Shown: positions 1-11,188, counted from the stretch's first letter. The stretch: DNA of 64,000 nt from Ruegeria sp. Ofav3-42 (GCF_022347725.1 NZ_JAKRGB010000007.1:1-64000), one strand, 5' to 3'. A program made the numbers and translations. Notes: generated by a model from the letters alone, not told the origin.

Positions 1-334
1 ACCAGACCGTTGCGCCAATCCCTCAGCGCGCCCGCCTACTCAGTCCCTCAAGATGCCCCCGGTCTCTCCCGAGCGTCTCCGCCGCTTCCGCCGCGTCCCG
101 AGCGCCTCAGCAGCGCCGGTGAAGGGGTATTTACGGATTAGGTCTGGGACCTGCAACCCCTATTTTGGAAAAACTTCACATTTCTCTGCAGAAACTTGTT
201 CATGTTAATGAAAACAACAGGTTAGCTTTAGAATTCACGCCTCCGGTCCGCTCGCAAGCTGCTTGAACAGCGAGAGAATTCAGTCTTTCGGCGGAATCGT
301 ACCCAGTGCTGGGTATGCACCCGAGACCCGGACC
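1..334. other. Gene-free left edge
   Basis: No open frame with coding character is visible on either strand here. The minus strand holds a promoter (128-156, listed separately) followed by over 120 bases with no reading frame, as expected of the leader of a stable-RNA operon lying beyond the left edge. Bases 157-334 show only an A/T-rich stretch upstream of that promoter and otherwise nothing I can name. Confidence 0.5.
128..156 (-). promoter_or_regulatory. Strong rRNA-type sigma-70 promoter reading left
   Basis: On the minus strand a -35 TTGCAG (151-156) and a -10 TAAATA (128-133) are separated by exactly 17 bases. Just upstream of the -35 is an A/T-rich tract that resembles an UP element. 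Downstream the sequence is a G/C-rich, frame-free leader. This combination is typical of rrn or tRNA operon promoters in Rhodobacteraceae, so I infer a stable-RNA operon just outside the window. The hexamers are seen directly; the rrn assignment is inference. Confidence 0.55.
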
Positions 335-369
335 AAAGAAAACGCCGCCCGAGTCTCCCCGAGCGGCGT
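335..369 (-). terminator. Rho-independent terminator of katG
   Basis: A 7-bp GC stem (342-348 with 363-369) is followed on the minus strand by a T-rich run (TTTTCTTT). It lies about 25 bases past the katG stop codon, in the right orientation. Confidence 0.8.
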
Positions 370-391
370 AATCACAGTAATGAGCGCGGAA

Positions 392-2611
<2,220 letters not shown>

Positions 2612-2791
2612 CTAAAATCCGGCTCAGTCGCGCGGTGGAAAACTCGGGCGATCAAGAACATATATAGATGACACTTTTACCTCTTTTAGATGCGCGGCCT
2701 GGATTGCGCGCATTCCAGCAGAGGTATCGGCGACTCTTGTCTTGTCGCCGCCAGAAGTAGCAGATTCAAACCATGCAAATAAGTTTTGTTT

Positions 2792-2806
2792 ATAGATGAT
2801 TTCTAT
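2792..2806. promoter_or_regulatory. OxyR-like half-site upstream of katG
   Basis: ATAG and CTAT are separated by seven bases, matching one half of the classical OxyR motif (ATAG-N7-CTAT repeated). The second half is not preserved. The site lies about 200 bases before the katG start in an A/T-rich segment. KatG is a standard OxyR target, so the position makes sense, but the motif is short and the distance rather long. Confidence 0.3.
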
Positions 2807-2861
2807 AATCAAAACCTATCAAAGTAAGCACAGGGCAACTCGCCCCGGAACCGTCCGACCT

Positions 2862-3707
2862 CTAGTCGTCGATCATCAGAGACTTCAGCCCGACCCTGTA
2901 GTCTGGATAATGCAGGGAAACCCCCAACTCATCCTTGATACGGTCATTCCTGACGCGTTTGTTTTCATTGTAAAAGCTGCGTGCCATCGGGGTCATATCC
3001 GCCTCGTCAAATGACACTTCGGGCGGTAGCGGTAGGCCCTGCAACTCGGCCGCATAGGCGATGACATCCTGTGGCGGGACTGGTTCGTCATCGCACACAT
3101 TGTAAATCGCCCCCGGATTGGGCGCGGCCATCGACGCCGAAAGAACCTGCGCGATGTCGGCAACGTGGATGCGCGAAAAGACCTGGCCGGGTTTGATGAT
3201 CCGCCGCATACCCACACGTTTCAACTTAGAGAACGGACCGCGTCCCGGGCCATAGATACCGGCCAGACGGAAGATATGCGTTGGCAGGCCGGGTATGCCA
3301 CGCCATTGCTCTTCGGCGTGAACCCGCCACTTACCGCGCTCGGCCGTTGGGGTCGCGGGTGTCGTTTCATCTACCCAAGCGCCTTGATGATCTCCGTATA
3401 CCGCAGTAGTCGACAGATAGCCGACCCATTCAAACTGCGCCGCACGTTCCGCGATTTCATCCTGCATCGCAGCCAGAACCGGATCCCCCTGCGCGTTGGG
3501 CGCCGTCGAGATCAGCAGGTGTGTCACCCCATCCAACTCAGGCGTGTGTCCGGGCCAGATTACCGGCTCGGCCCCGGACGCCCTGATCGCTTGCGATTGG
3601 GCCGGGTCACGCGTGGTGCCAAAGATGCGCCATCCATTGGGTTTCAATTGCCGGGACAAGGCCTGCGCCGAATACCCGTGACCAAACGAAAAGAGAGTAC
3701 CTGTCAT
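2862..3707 (-). CDS. NAD(P)-binding SDR / epimerase-like protein (YeeZ type)
   Basis: An atypical extended short-chain dehydrogenase-like protein of 281 aa. The N-terminus (LFSFGHGYSAQALSRQL) forms a Rossmann glycine loop of the GxGYxxxxL type seen in YeeZ-like proteins rather than the canonical TGxxGxxG. Later come the serine strand STTAVYGD, with Tyr in the YxxxK-like region replaced by the AERGKWRVHAE helix, and a substrate-domain segment RLAGIYGPGRGPFSKL typical of epimerases. The substrate is unknown. It is transcribed divergently from the neighbouring methyltransferase, with 90 bases between the two starts. No downstream partner, since katG has its own promoter region. Confidence 0.8.
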   Translation of the reverse strand: MTGTLFSFGHGYSAQALSRQLKPNGWRIFGTTRDPAQSQAIRASGAEPVIWPGHTPELDGVTHLLISTAPNAQGDPVLAAMQDEIAERAAQFEWVGYLSTTAVYGDHQGAWVDETTPATPTAERGKWRVHAEEQWRGIPGLPTHIFRLAGIYGPGRGPFSKLKRVGMRRIIKPGQVFSRIHVADIAQVLSASMAAPNPGAIYNVCDDEPVPPQDVIAYAAELQGLPLPPEVSFDEADMTPMARSFYNENKRVRNDRIKDELGVSLHYPDYRVGLKSLMIDD

Positions 3708-3797
3708 GCGTTCCTAGATGATCCGCAAATTCACGGGATGCAAGCATCTGCACGCAGATACTTGATTCGAATCCCTCAATGCGCCTTTCTTTTGGGC

Positions 3798-4430
3798 ATG
3801 AGTGAAAAAACACCAGACCTGCAGGCAGCCTATGCGTTGGAATCACCGGAAGGCCACAAGCGTCTTTATGCGGAATGGGCCGGGGATTATGACGAAGGCT
3901 TTGCCACGCGTGAGGACTATCAACTCCACATCCACACCGCCCGCGCCTTTGTCGGCGCCGGAGGACAAGGGCCAGTACTAGATGTCGGTGCCGGCACCGG
4001 GTTGTGCGGTGCGGTTCTGGCCCGGTTGGGCGTTGGCCCGATCGACGCCACAGATATCAGCGGCGAGATGCTGGAACAGGCGATGCGCAAAGACATCTAC
4101 CGCGATGCGATCGAGGCCGATCTGAATGAAGGCATCCCGGTTCCGCGCGAAAGCTATTCCGGCATTGTCTCGTCCGGCACATTCACCCATGGCCACCTCG
4201 GCCCAGAAGCCCTGCCTGCCTTGTTGCGCGTGGCCCGCCCGGGCGCACAGTTCGCCCTGTCGATCAACGCCCAGCATTACGAGAAACTGGGCTTTGCCGA
4301 GGCCCTGCACCTTTTGGCGCAAGACCAGATACGCAATCTGGCCCTGCCCGAAGTCCGCATCTATGGCGATCTTGCCTCCGGTCCCAACAAAGATGACACT
4401 GCGCTGATTGCCTTATTCGAACGCGTTTAG
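3798..4430 (+). CDS. SAM-dependent class I methyltransferase
   Basis: A 210-aa methyltransferase. The SAM-binding motif I is VLDVGAGTGLCGAVLARLG (about residues 60-80), the acidic motif II is IDATDISGEML, and a post-I region follows (SYSGIVSSGTFTHGHLG). The N-terminal YAEWAGDYDEGF is typical of the Williams-Beuren/UbiE-like small-molecule methyltransferases. The substrate cannot be read from sequence. ATG at 3798 fits the family length; the reading frame stays open far upstream but that part lies opposite the SDR gene and has no similarity I recognise. It converges on the hydratase gene with a six-base gap. Confidence 0.85.
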   Translation: MSEKTPDLQAAYALESPEGHKRLYAEWAGDYDEGFATREDYQLHIHTARAFVGAGGQGPVLDVGAGTGLCGAVLARLGVGPIDATDISGEMLEQAMRKDIYRDAIEADLNEGIPVPRESYSGIVSSGTFTHGHLGPEALPALLRVARPGAQFALSINAQHYEKLGFAEALHLLAQDQIRNLALPEVRIYGDLASGPNKDDTALIALFERV

Positions 4431-4436
4431 GCTAAC

Positions 4437-5216
4437 CTACCGCCCTTTCCAGACAGGATCGCGTTTTTCAGCAAAAGCGCGAGCGCCTTCCAGATTGTCT
4501 TCCGATCCGTACAGAGTATCGACTGTTGGCAATTGCCGCCCAGTGATCCGGTTCATGGCGTCCTGAAACTTTGAATCTTCGGCGTCCCGCACGATCTCTT
4601 TGATCGCGGCGTAGACAAGGGGCGGTCCGCTGGCCAAAAGACGCGCCAGTTCCCACGCGCGGTCCATCAGTTGATCGCCCGGCATGACTTCGTTGACCAA
4701 TCCCCAGTTTTTGGCCTCCTGCGGGTCGAACCAACGTCCTGTCAGCAGCAGTTCCATTGCGATGTGATAAGGGATGCGCTTGGGCAGTTTGACACTGGCC
4801 GCATCAGCCACCGTGCCCGAGCGGATTTCCGGCAATGCAAAACTAGCGTGATCCGCCGCGATGATCATGTCTGCACTCAGGGCCAGTTCCAACCCGCCGC
4901 CACAGGCGATTCCGTTGACGGCTGCGATGACCGGCTTATTCATATCCCGCAGTTCCTGTAAACCGCCAAATCCGCCGACGCCATAATCGCCATCTACGGC
5001 GTCTCCATCAGCGGCAGCTTTCAGATCCCAGCCGGGGCAAAAGAACTTTTCGCCCCCACCCGTTACGATAGCAACGCGCAAGTCAGGATCGTCCCGAAAG
5101 TTGCGAAACACCTCGCCCATGATGCGGCTGGTCGCCAGATCAATGGCGTTGGCCTTGGGGCGATCCAGGGTGACTTCGAGAATGGCGCCTTCGCGCTTGG
5201 TTTTGACCGGGTTCAT
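4437..5216 (-). CDS. Enoyl-CoA hydratase, carnitinyl-CoA dehydratase (CaiD)-like
   Basis: Crotonase-fold protein of 259 aa, last gene of a three-gene minus-strand operon. The oxyanion-hole segments are visible: FCPGWDLKAA (first) and GIACGGGLELALSADM (second), followed by the catalytic-Glu region FALPEIRSGTVADAASVKLPK. The opening (REGAILEVTLDRPKANAID) and overall pattern resemble CaiD, which hydrates crotonobetainyl-CoA to carnitinyl-CoA. Its start overlaps the stop of the synthetase gene by four bases (ATGA), so the two are translationally coupled. The carnitine assignment rests on resemblance plus the neighbouring acyl-CoA genes; a hydratase for another short acyl-CoA remains possible. Confidence 0.85.
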   Translation of the reverse strand: MNPVKTKREGAILEVTLDRPKANAIDLATSRIMGEVFRNFRDDPDLRVAIVTGGGEKFFCPGWDLKAAADGDAVDGDYGVGGFGGLQELRDMNKPVIAAVNGIACGGGLELALSADMIIAADHASFALPEIRSGTVADAASVKLPKRIPYHIAMELLLTGRWFDPQEAKNWGLVNEVMPGDQLMDRAWELARLLASGPPLVYAAIKEIVRDAEDSKFQDAMNRITGRQLPTVDTLYGSEDNLEGARAFAEKRDPVWKGR

Positions 5217-7228
5217 GAACTTGCCTTTCGGATCAGAGCATCCACCGCCACCGCGCCATCCGGCGTGCAGATCAGGGGATTGATTTCAACTTCGCTGACG
5301 TGGGCTGCATTGGCAATGACATAGGCCTGAACGGCCTCAACCGTGGCCAGAACCGATCCCATGTCCGCAGCCGGCTTCCCGCGATACCCCGCCAAAAGCG
5401 GGGCGCAGTTCAACCTGCCCAGCGCCTCTTGCACTGCGTTACGAGAGGATGGGATCAGCAAAGACACCGAGTCGCGCAGGATTTCCGTCAACACACCGCC
5501 TGCGCCCAAGGTCAAAACGAAACCATGAGCCGGGTCACGCGTTACACCCACCAACAGTTCCGCCACGCCACCGGTTGCCATTTCTTCAAGCAGAACTTCT
5601 TCGGTACCGATATCCGCTGCGACCTCGGTGACGTCGGCGATGGCAATCCCAAGACGGACCGCCGCATGCTCGGATTTGTGCGCCAGCCCAACTCCTTTGA
5701 CGGCGAATGGACCCGTCAGGTCAGCTGCGGCCTCGGTCACCGCTTCTGCAGGCACAACAGTGCTTCTGGGTATGCGGACCCCGAAACCCGCCAATGCGTG
5801 CTTGGCCTCAGCCTCGGTCAAAACCTGGTCTGCAACCGAGGCTGAGGGCAGCATGACCGGGTCAGACCCTTCAGTTTGTGGGCATGCAGCAGCTTCCACG
5901 GCCGCCAATGCCTCGTGAAGGCCGGAAAATGGGACCACGCCGCCGTCCAACAAACGCTGTGCGATGTTTTCGGGCATCAGCTCCGGCAATGTTGCGGTCA
6001 CTGCAAATCTGCGCCCCGTCTGTTCCACACAATTCAAAGCGGCCTGCGTGGCACATTCCCAATCCGTCGCATCCGTGTGCGGATAGTCGACGATCGCCAT
6101 CGTCAGCGCCTGTTCCGGACCCATCATGGCGGCCCATGCCCGCGTCATCGCCGCAGTGTCCCGCCAAATATAGGTGTGGTAGTCCAGCGGGTTCGCTAAA
6201 GCCACCATTGGCCCCAATGCGGCGCGCAAATCATCCTTTTGCGTATCTGTCAGCGGCGGAAAATGCACCGCACGACCTTCCGCCATGTCGGCTGCCAGAC
6301 TGGCTTCGCCGCCGGAGCAGCTGATCGAACCCAGACCATTATGGTCAAGCCGACCGGTCACATGCAGTAGCTTGAGGCATTCAAGAAAGCTGGGAATATC
6401 CGCCAATCGCGCGATCCCGAGCCGATCCAGAAACACCTGCGCGCCCGCATCGCCACCGGCCAACGAGGCCGTGTGGGAAATCGCCGCCGCCTGCGCATGG
6501 GCTGAGCGACCCATTTTCAGAGCAATGATCGGAACGTTTCGATCCCGCGCCTTTTGGGACAACGCTTCCCATTTGCGCAGATCGCCGAAGCCTTCGATAT
6601 GCAGACCAATCGCGGTGATCCGGTCATCATCCAGCAGTGCCGAGGCGATGTCGGCCTGATGGGTCTGCGCCTGATTTCCGCTGGTCAGCATAAAGGCCAA
6701 CGGCAAGGCGCGGCGCTGCATCGTCATATTGATGGCGATGTTCGAGCTTTGGGTCAGGATCGCCACGCCGCGATCCACGGGTCGCATACCATGCTGATCG
6801 GGCCAAACGGCGGCACGATCCAACCCATTTATAAATCCATAGCAATTCGGCCCAAGAATGGGCATGTCACCTGCCGCCTGAACCAACTGAACCTGTAGAT
6901 CCGCGCCCTGATCGTCTTCAGCACGCGCCTCGGTAAATCCCGAGGCAAAACACACCGCGCCCCCTGCTCCCATCGAGGCCAAAACAGCTACTGTTTCGAT
7001 CGTCGCATGGCGGTTGATACCAATGAATGCAACGTCCGGCGCGCCGGGCAGCGCTTCCAGACTGGCAAAGGCCTGTTCACCCGCGATTTGGCCCGCCTTT
7101 GGATGGACGGGCCAGATTTCGCCCCGAAAGCCAAACTTTCGGGCCTGTTCGATGACAGCGGCGCACCATGCGCCGCCGCCGATCACGGCTATCGATGTGG
7201 GTTTCAGGACGCGTGACAGCGAAGACAT
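5213..7228 (-). CDS. NDP-forming acyl-CoA synthetase (acetate-CoA ligase family)
   Basis: A 671-aa fused acyl-CoA synthetase of the NDP-forming superfamily. Order: CoA-binding Rossmann domain (SIAVIGGGAWCAAVIEQ, about residues 10-110), succinyl-CoA-synthetase-like flavodoxin domains with the phosphohistidine loop AISHTASLAGG, and a C-terminal ATP-grasp domain (from about residue 450, with GPFAVKGVGLAHKSE and VEINPLICTPDG). It activates a carboxylic acid with ATP and CoA; next to the dehydrogenase and the CaiD-like hydratase the likely substrate is a betaine such as gamma-butyrobetaine. ATG at 7228 is preceded by AGGGGCGG; an in-frame GTG overlaps the upstream gene's stop. Confidence 0.88.
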   Translation of the reverse strand: MSSLSRVLKPTSIAVIGGGAWCAAVIEQARKFGFRGEIWPVHPKAGQIAGEQAFASLEALPGAPDVAFIGINRHATIETVAVLASMGAGGAVCFASGFTEARAEDDQGADLQVQLVQAAGDMPILGPNCYGFINGLDRAAVWPDQHGMRPVDRGVAILTQSSNIAINMTMQRRALPLAFMLTSGNQAQTHQADIASALLDDDRITAIGLHIEGFGDLRKWEALSQKARDRNVPIIALKMGRSAHAQAAAISHTASLAGGDAGAQVFLDRLGIARLADIPSFLECLKLLHVTGRLDHNGLGSISCSGGEASLAADMAEGRAVHFPPLTDTQKDDLRAALGPMVALANPLDYHTYIWRDTAAMTRAWAAMMGPEQALTMAIVDYPHTDATDWECATQAALNCVEQTGRRFAVTATLPELMPENIAQRLLDGGVVPFSGLHEALAAVEAAACPQTEGSDPVMLPSASVADQVLTEAEAKHALAGFGVRIPRSTVVPAEAVTEAAADLTGPFAVKGVGLAHKSEHAAVRLGIAIADVTEVAADIGTEEVLLEEMATGGVAELLVGVTRDPAHGFVLTLGAGGVLTEILRDSVSLLIPSSRNAVQEALGRLNCAPLLAGYRGKPAADMGSVLATVEAVQAYVIANAAHVSEVEINPLICTPDGAVAVDALIRKASS

Positions 7229-7244
7229 CAGGCCGCCCCTATCG

Positions 7245-8405
7245 TCACGCACCGAGCGCCCTCAGCAAATCGCGGCTGATGATGTGCCGTTGGATTTCGC
7301 TGGTGCCATCCCAAATGCGCTCAACCCGCGCGTCACGCCAGAACCGTTCCAGCGGGTAGTCGTCCATCAGCCCCATACCACCGTGGATCTGAATGGCGGC
7401 ATCGGTAACGCGCGCCAGCATCTCAGACGCATAGAGCTTTGCCGAGGCGATTTCGCGGTTGGCAGGCAGGCCTTTGTCCAGCCGATCCGCAGCGGCCAGC
7501 GTCAACAGGTCCGCCGCGTCGATCTCGGTAATCATGTCCGCGATCTGAAAGGATACGCCCTGAAACTTGCCGATCTTCTGACCGAACTGTTCGCGCGTGG
7601 CGGAATAATCCAGCGCGTAATCGAAAGCACGGCGCGCGCGGCCCACGGACATGGCGGCAACCGTGATACGAGTCGCATAGAGCCATGTGTTCATGACGTC
7701 GAACCCGCCATCGACTTCGCCCAGAACCTGACTGTCCGGCAGGCGGCAGTCGTCGAAATCCAGCACCATGTTCTTGTAACCACGGTGGCTGACGGACTTA
7801 TACCCATCCCGGATAGTGAACCCGGGCGTCCCGCGATCAACCAGAAACGCCGTGATCCGCTTTTTTGGGCCTTTCGGCGTCTGATCCTCTCCGGTTGCGA
7901 TGAAGACGATGATGAAATCCGCATGTTCTGCGCCCGAGATGAAATGCTTGGTGCCATTGACCACCCAATCGCCACCGTCCCGGACGGCTGCGCATTTCAT
8001 ACCGCGCACATCCGACCCGGCACCGGGTTCGGTCATCGCCAGCGCGTCCATCTTTTCGCCCCGCACGGCCGGCATCAAGTAGCGTTCGACCTGTTCGCCC
8101 TCACACGCCATCAGAATGTTCTGAGGACGTCCGAAGAAGTGGTTCAGCGCCATGGAACCGCGGCCCAGCTCGCGCTCCACCAGCGCAAATTCGAGATGGT
8201 TTAACCCGGCACAGCCCACGCTTTCTGGGAAGTTACAGGCATAGAAACCCAGCTCAATCGTCTTGCGTTTGATCTCATCCGCGATTTCCTGCGGCACCTC
8301 GCGGGTGCGCTCGACCAGTTCTTCATGCGGGTAGATTTCGTTTTCGACAAAGCTGCGAACGGTTGAGACGATCATCTCCTGTTCGTCGGACAATCCATAT
8401 TGCAT
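7245..8405 (-). CDS. Acyl-CoA dehydrogenase
   Basis: FAD-dependent acyl-CoA dehydrogenase of 386 aa, first gene of the operon. It introduces an alpha-beta double bond into an acyl-CoA. The N-terminal helical domain is followed by the FAD/substrate motif ALAMTEPGAGSDVRGMK, and the C-terminal domain by YPLERFWRDARVERIWDGTSEIQ, which carries the catalytic-base region. Length is standard for the family. The order dehydrogenase, synthetase, hydratase gives the first steps of a CoA-linked pathway: activation, desaturation and hydration. The gene is divergent from the GlxA-type regulator with a 77-base intergenic region that must contain both promoters. Confidence 0.93.
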   Translation of the reverse strand: MQYGLSDEQEMIVSTVRSFVENEIYPHEELVERTREVPQEIADEIKRKTIELGFYACNFPESVGCAGLNHLEFALVERELGRGSMALNHFFGRPQNILMACEGEQVERYLMPAVRGEKMDALAMTEPGAGSDVRGMKCAAVRDGGDWVVNGTKHFISGAEHADFIIVFIATGEDQTPKGPKKRITAFLVDRGTPGFTIRDGYKSVSHRGYKNMVLDFDDCRLPDSQVLGEVDGGFDVMNTWLYATRITVAAMSVGRARRAFDYALDYSATREQFGQKIGKFQGVSFQIADMITEIDAADLLTLAAADRLDKGLPANREIASAKLYASEMLARVTDAAIQIHGGMGLMDDYPLERFWRDARVERIWDGTSEIQRHIISRDLLRALGA

Positions 8406-8482
8406 CGGGCGTCTCCAATTCCGGTGTTGCGCATATCCTGACGCGGCTTGAAATTTGAAACGTGCAGAAATAGACGTTAATC

Positions 8483-9424
8483 ATGCAAGTTTGGACAAAA
8501 TCACCCTCTGCACCGCAGCAAATAGGGGTTCTTCTGTTCGACGGATTCTCGAACCATTGTCTCGCCAACACGGTCGAGCCCTTGCGGGCCGCAAACACAC
8601 TGGCGGGGCGCAAGTTGTATGACTGGCAGTTCCTTGCGCTGGACACCGGGACGGTGACATCGTCATCCGGACTGCAGGTTGCACCGCATGGGACCTTGCA
8701 GACCGCCAGCGGCGACATGCTGATGGTGATGCCATCCTATGGGTTCCGCGCGCATGGGGGTTGGCGCACCCTCTCGGGCCTCCGCTCTGCCGACCAACGT
8801 TTTACGGTTCTGGCGGGGCTCGACACCGGCAGCTGGCTGTTGGCTTTGGCCGGGCTTTTGGACGGGCATCGCGCTACGATCCACTGGGAAGAGTTGACCG
8901 GATTCACCGAAAGTTTCCCAGAGGTCGATGCGCAACGCGAACGCTATGTCATCGATCGAAACCGCGTCACCTGTTCGGGGGCCATGGCGGCCTTTGATCT
9001 TGTCCTGCATCTGGTCGGTCGGGATCAGGGGCAGGCGCTGGCCCTGGAGGTATCTCAGCTGTTCATGACCCGTGATTCCGCGCGCTCCCATACTGGCGGC
9101 GTAGGCGCGACGAGCGGTTACGTCAACAAGGCGCTGGCCCTGATGCAGGAGAATCTCGAGTCGCCTTTGCCTGTGTCCGAGATCGCCCGTCGGGTCGGAC
9201 GGTCGCAAAAAGCGCTGTCCGTCCGGATGCAAGCTGAGCTTGGTGCTGGGCCCGCGCAGGTTTATCGGCGTCTGCGGCTAGATCTGGCGCGCAAGCTGGT
9301 TTCCGAAACCGACATGAGCATTGGCGAAATTGCCCTGCGCGCGGGCTATGACGACCCAAGCGCCCTGACACGTGCGTTCAAAGCAGAGTTCGGCATCACG
9401 CCGCGCGCTTTACGGGCAGGCTAG
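8483..9424 (+). CDS. GlxA/CdhR-family transcriptional activator (GATase1-like + AraC)
   Basis: A 313-aa regulator: an N-terminal DJ-1/PfpI (GATase1-like) sensing domain (about residues 10-185, starting IGVLLFDGFSNHCLANTVEPLRAAN) and a C-terminal AraC helix-turn-helix pair (about 215-310, with MSIGEIALRAGYDDPSALTRAFKAEFG). This architecture is that of CdhR and GbdR, the known activators of carnitine and glycine-betaine catabolism. It is divergent from the acyl-CoA operon, which it presumably controls; that supports a quaternary-amine substrate for the operon. Its stop codon overlaps the end of the convergent hydroxylase gene by four bases. Confidence 0.92.
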   Translation: MQVWTKSPSAPQQIGVLLFDGFSNHCLANTVEPLRAANTLAGRKLYDWQFLALDTGTVTSSSGLQVAPHGTLQTASGDMLMVMPSYGFRAHGGWRTLSGLRSADQRFTVLAGLDTGSWLLALAGLLDGHRATIHWEELTGFTESFPEVDAQRERYVIDRNRVTCSGAMAAFDLVLHLVGRDQGQALALEVSQLFMTRDSARSHTGGVGATSGYVNKALALMQENLESPLPVSEIARRVGRSQKALSVRMQAELGAGPAQVYRRLRLDLARKLVSETDMSIGEIALRAGYDDPSALTRAFKAEFGITPRALRAG

Positions 9425-10410
9425 GTGTACATCTGCTTTTTGTAGGCGCGCGTGCGTGTCGTCGCCTCGGCCGAGCCGTCATGATACGTTCCAAACCACT
9501 TGTCGAAAGGGATCTCAGAGGTGCCGTAGTTGCACTCGAAGTACCGGTGATGGAGCTGGTGAAAGAAATCTCCGGCCCGGGCGGCCTCCGCGTCGCCTGC
9601 TTTCAGCTTTTCGAAACCGGAATGAGACAACACGGGGCTGATCTGCTGGAAATATGCATGGAACAGCACGTGCATCGGGTGCGAGGGCACAATCAGATGG
9701 ACAAAGTAGGTCGAGAAATACAGCAGGTTTTCGTACCAGTGGTTTGATATCCCCGACCATGGACCAGTGTTCACATTGCGATGATGCACGGCGTGAACGT
9801 GTTTATAGAGCTTGGGATGATGCTCCAACCTGTGCACCCAATAGAAGTGAAGGCCCGACCACATGGGTATTAACGCCATCCAGACGACGCACCATACCGG
9901 CGCACTGGCCCATGTGACGGTTGGCACATATCCGTTGGCCATCGCCCAGTAGATGATCCACTGATACACGGTCGCCACAGACATCGCGCTGCCCAGCGTC
10001 CACCAGATATTGTCCAGAACCTGACTACGGAACGTGAACGTACCGTTGTTGCGGGTCAGGTCTCGGCGGTCGAACTTTTTGTACATGCCCTGCCCTTTTC
10101 GCATGTACAGCCACCAGTGCAGCCCACCCGCGACCAGAATCTGAGGCACCATGTTCATCAGCCAGATGCGGAACATCCACCCCGGAGCAAAACTCTGCAT
10201 CGATTCTAGCGAAGGGAAGAAGAACGCGTAGGCAATGACGGCCATTGTCAGACACAAGGTCAGCGACGTGATCTGAAGCCATGCCCCGCCGTACCATTTC
10301 AGCACGGCGGAAGGGCGCGGGGGCCAATTGAACAAAGGGTTCAGCTTCACCGGACCTTCAGGGTGATAGTTCCAGCGGGCAGCTTCAGGATCCTGGGCAG
10401 TGTCAGACAT
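9421..10410 (-). CDS. Sterol desaturase / fatty acid hydroxylase family protein
   Basis: Integral membrane di-iron oxygenase-type protein of 329 aa. Three histidine clusters expected for the family are present in order: HRLEHH (about residue 195), HAVHHR (about 206) and HQLHHR (about 290). At least four hydrophobic segments can be seen (for example around residues 45-70 and 85-105). The reaction is probably O2-dependent hydroxylation or desaturation of a lipid; the substrate is unknown. ATG at 10410 is used, although its ribosome-binding site is weak; the open frame continues upstream into the aldolase gene. The two may be co-transcribed, since the aldolase stop lies only 22 bases upstream. 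Confidence 0.87.
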   Translation of the reverse strand: MSDTAQDPEAARWNYHPEGPVKLNPLFNWPPRPSAVLKWYGGAWLQITSLTLCLTMAVIAYAFFFPSLESMQSFAPGWMFRIWLMNMVPQILVAGGLHWWLYMRKGQGMYKKFDRRDLTRNNGTFTFRSQVLDNIWWTLGSAMSVATVYQWIIYWAMANGYVPTVTWASAPVWCVVWMALIPMWSGLHFYWVHRLEHHPKLYKHVHAVHHRNVNTGPWSGISNHWYENLLYFSTYFVHLIVPSHPMHVLFHAYFQQISPVLSHSGFEKLKAGDAEAARAGDFFHQLHHRYFECNYGTSEIPFDKWFGTYHDGSAEATTRTRAYKKQMYT

Positions 10411-10432
10411 GGCAAATACTCTATCGAGGTGG

Positions 10433-11188
10433 TCAGGTGGCGTAGTCCGAGCCTTCCGCATCCAGCAGAGCCTTGATCTCTCGCAGATGCGCTTCGGCCT
10501 GATCCGGATAGTCTTCCAGTTCCTGCGCGGTCTTCTCGGCGATCTCGTCTGGCAGCACACGCAATGGCTGGCCGGTTTGCAGCACGCGAATGTAAGTTTC
10601 TGCCGCACGCTCGAAATAATAGAGCCTGTTAAAGGCATCTGCCGGGTCACTGCCGATCACGAGCACACCGTGATTGCCCATGATCATGACCTTCTTTTTG
10701 GGGTCCGACAGCATGGATGCACAGCGTTCACCCTCGCTTTCGAATGCAAGGCCACCGAATTCCTGATCGATGACATACCGGTTGTAGAATGTGGCTGTGT
10801 TCTGATCGATCGGAGGAAGCGTGCTGTCCGCCAGCGAGGCCAGAACTGTCGCAAAGATCGAATGCACATGCATCACGCAGCGCGCATGCGGGCAATGACG
10901 ATGGATTGATCCGTGCAATCCCCAAGCCGTTGGATCGGGGGCACCAGGCTGGTTCATGACCTCGGCGTCATTGGCATCCAGAAACAGCAGATTTGATGCT
11001 TTGACCCGAGCAAAATGCATCTGGTTCGGGTTCATCAGAAACTGGGTACCGTCCGGGTTCACCGCAAGGCTAAAGTGGTTGGCCACGCCTTCATGCATGT
11101 TCAAACGTTCGACCCAGCGAAACGTTGCGGCAAGGTCCACGCGTTCGGCCCAATGGTCGATATTGGCGCGCAGGTTGGTGACACTCAT
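10433..11188 (-). CDS. Class II aldolase/adducin family protein
   Basis: A 251-aa member of the zinc-dependent class II aldolase (fuculose-phosphate aldolase/AraD) family. Metal-binding elements are HGSIHRHCPHARCVMHVHS near the middle and a later histidine in MIMGNHGVLVIG; the acidic region EGVANHFSLAV lies near the N-terminus. The substrate is not evident. The start ATG at 11188 follows AAAGGAG at good spacing. It is divergent from a GcvA-like LysR gene, which may regulate it, and lies upstream of the fatty acid hydroxylase gene in the same orientation. Confidence 0.87.
   Translation of the reverse strand: MSVTNLRANIDHWAERVDLAATFRWVERLNMHEGVANHFSLAVNPDGTQFLMNPNQMHFARVKASNLLFLDANDAEVMNQPGAPDPTAWGLHGSIHRHCPHARCVMHVHSIFATVLASLADSTLPPIDQNTATFYNRYVIDQEFGGLAFESEGERCASMLSDPKKKVMIMGNHGVLVIGSDPADAFNRLYYFERAAETYIRVLQTGQPLRVLPDEIAEKTAQELEDYPDQAEAHLREIKALLDAEGSDYAT

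Noticed and set aside
2624-2812. Small minus-strand frame upstream of katG
   Set aside because: It covers the promoter region, has no ribosome-binding site and no protein-like pattern.
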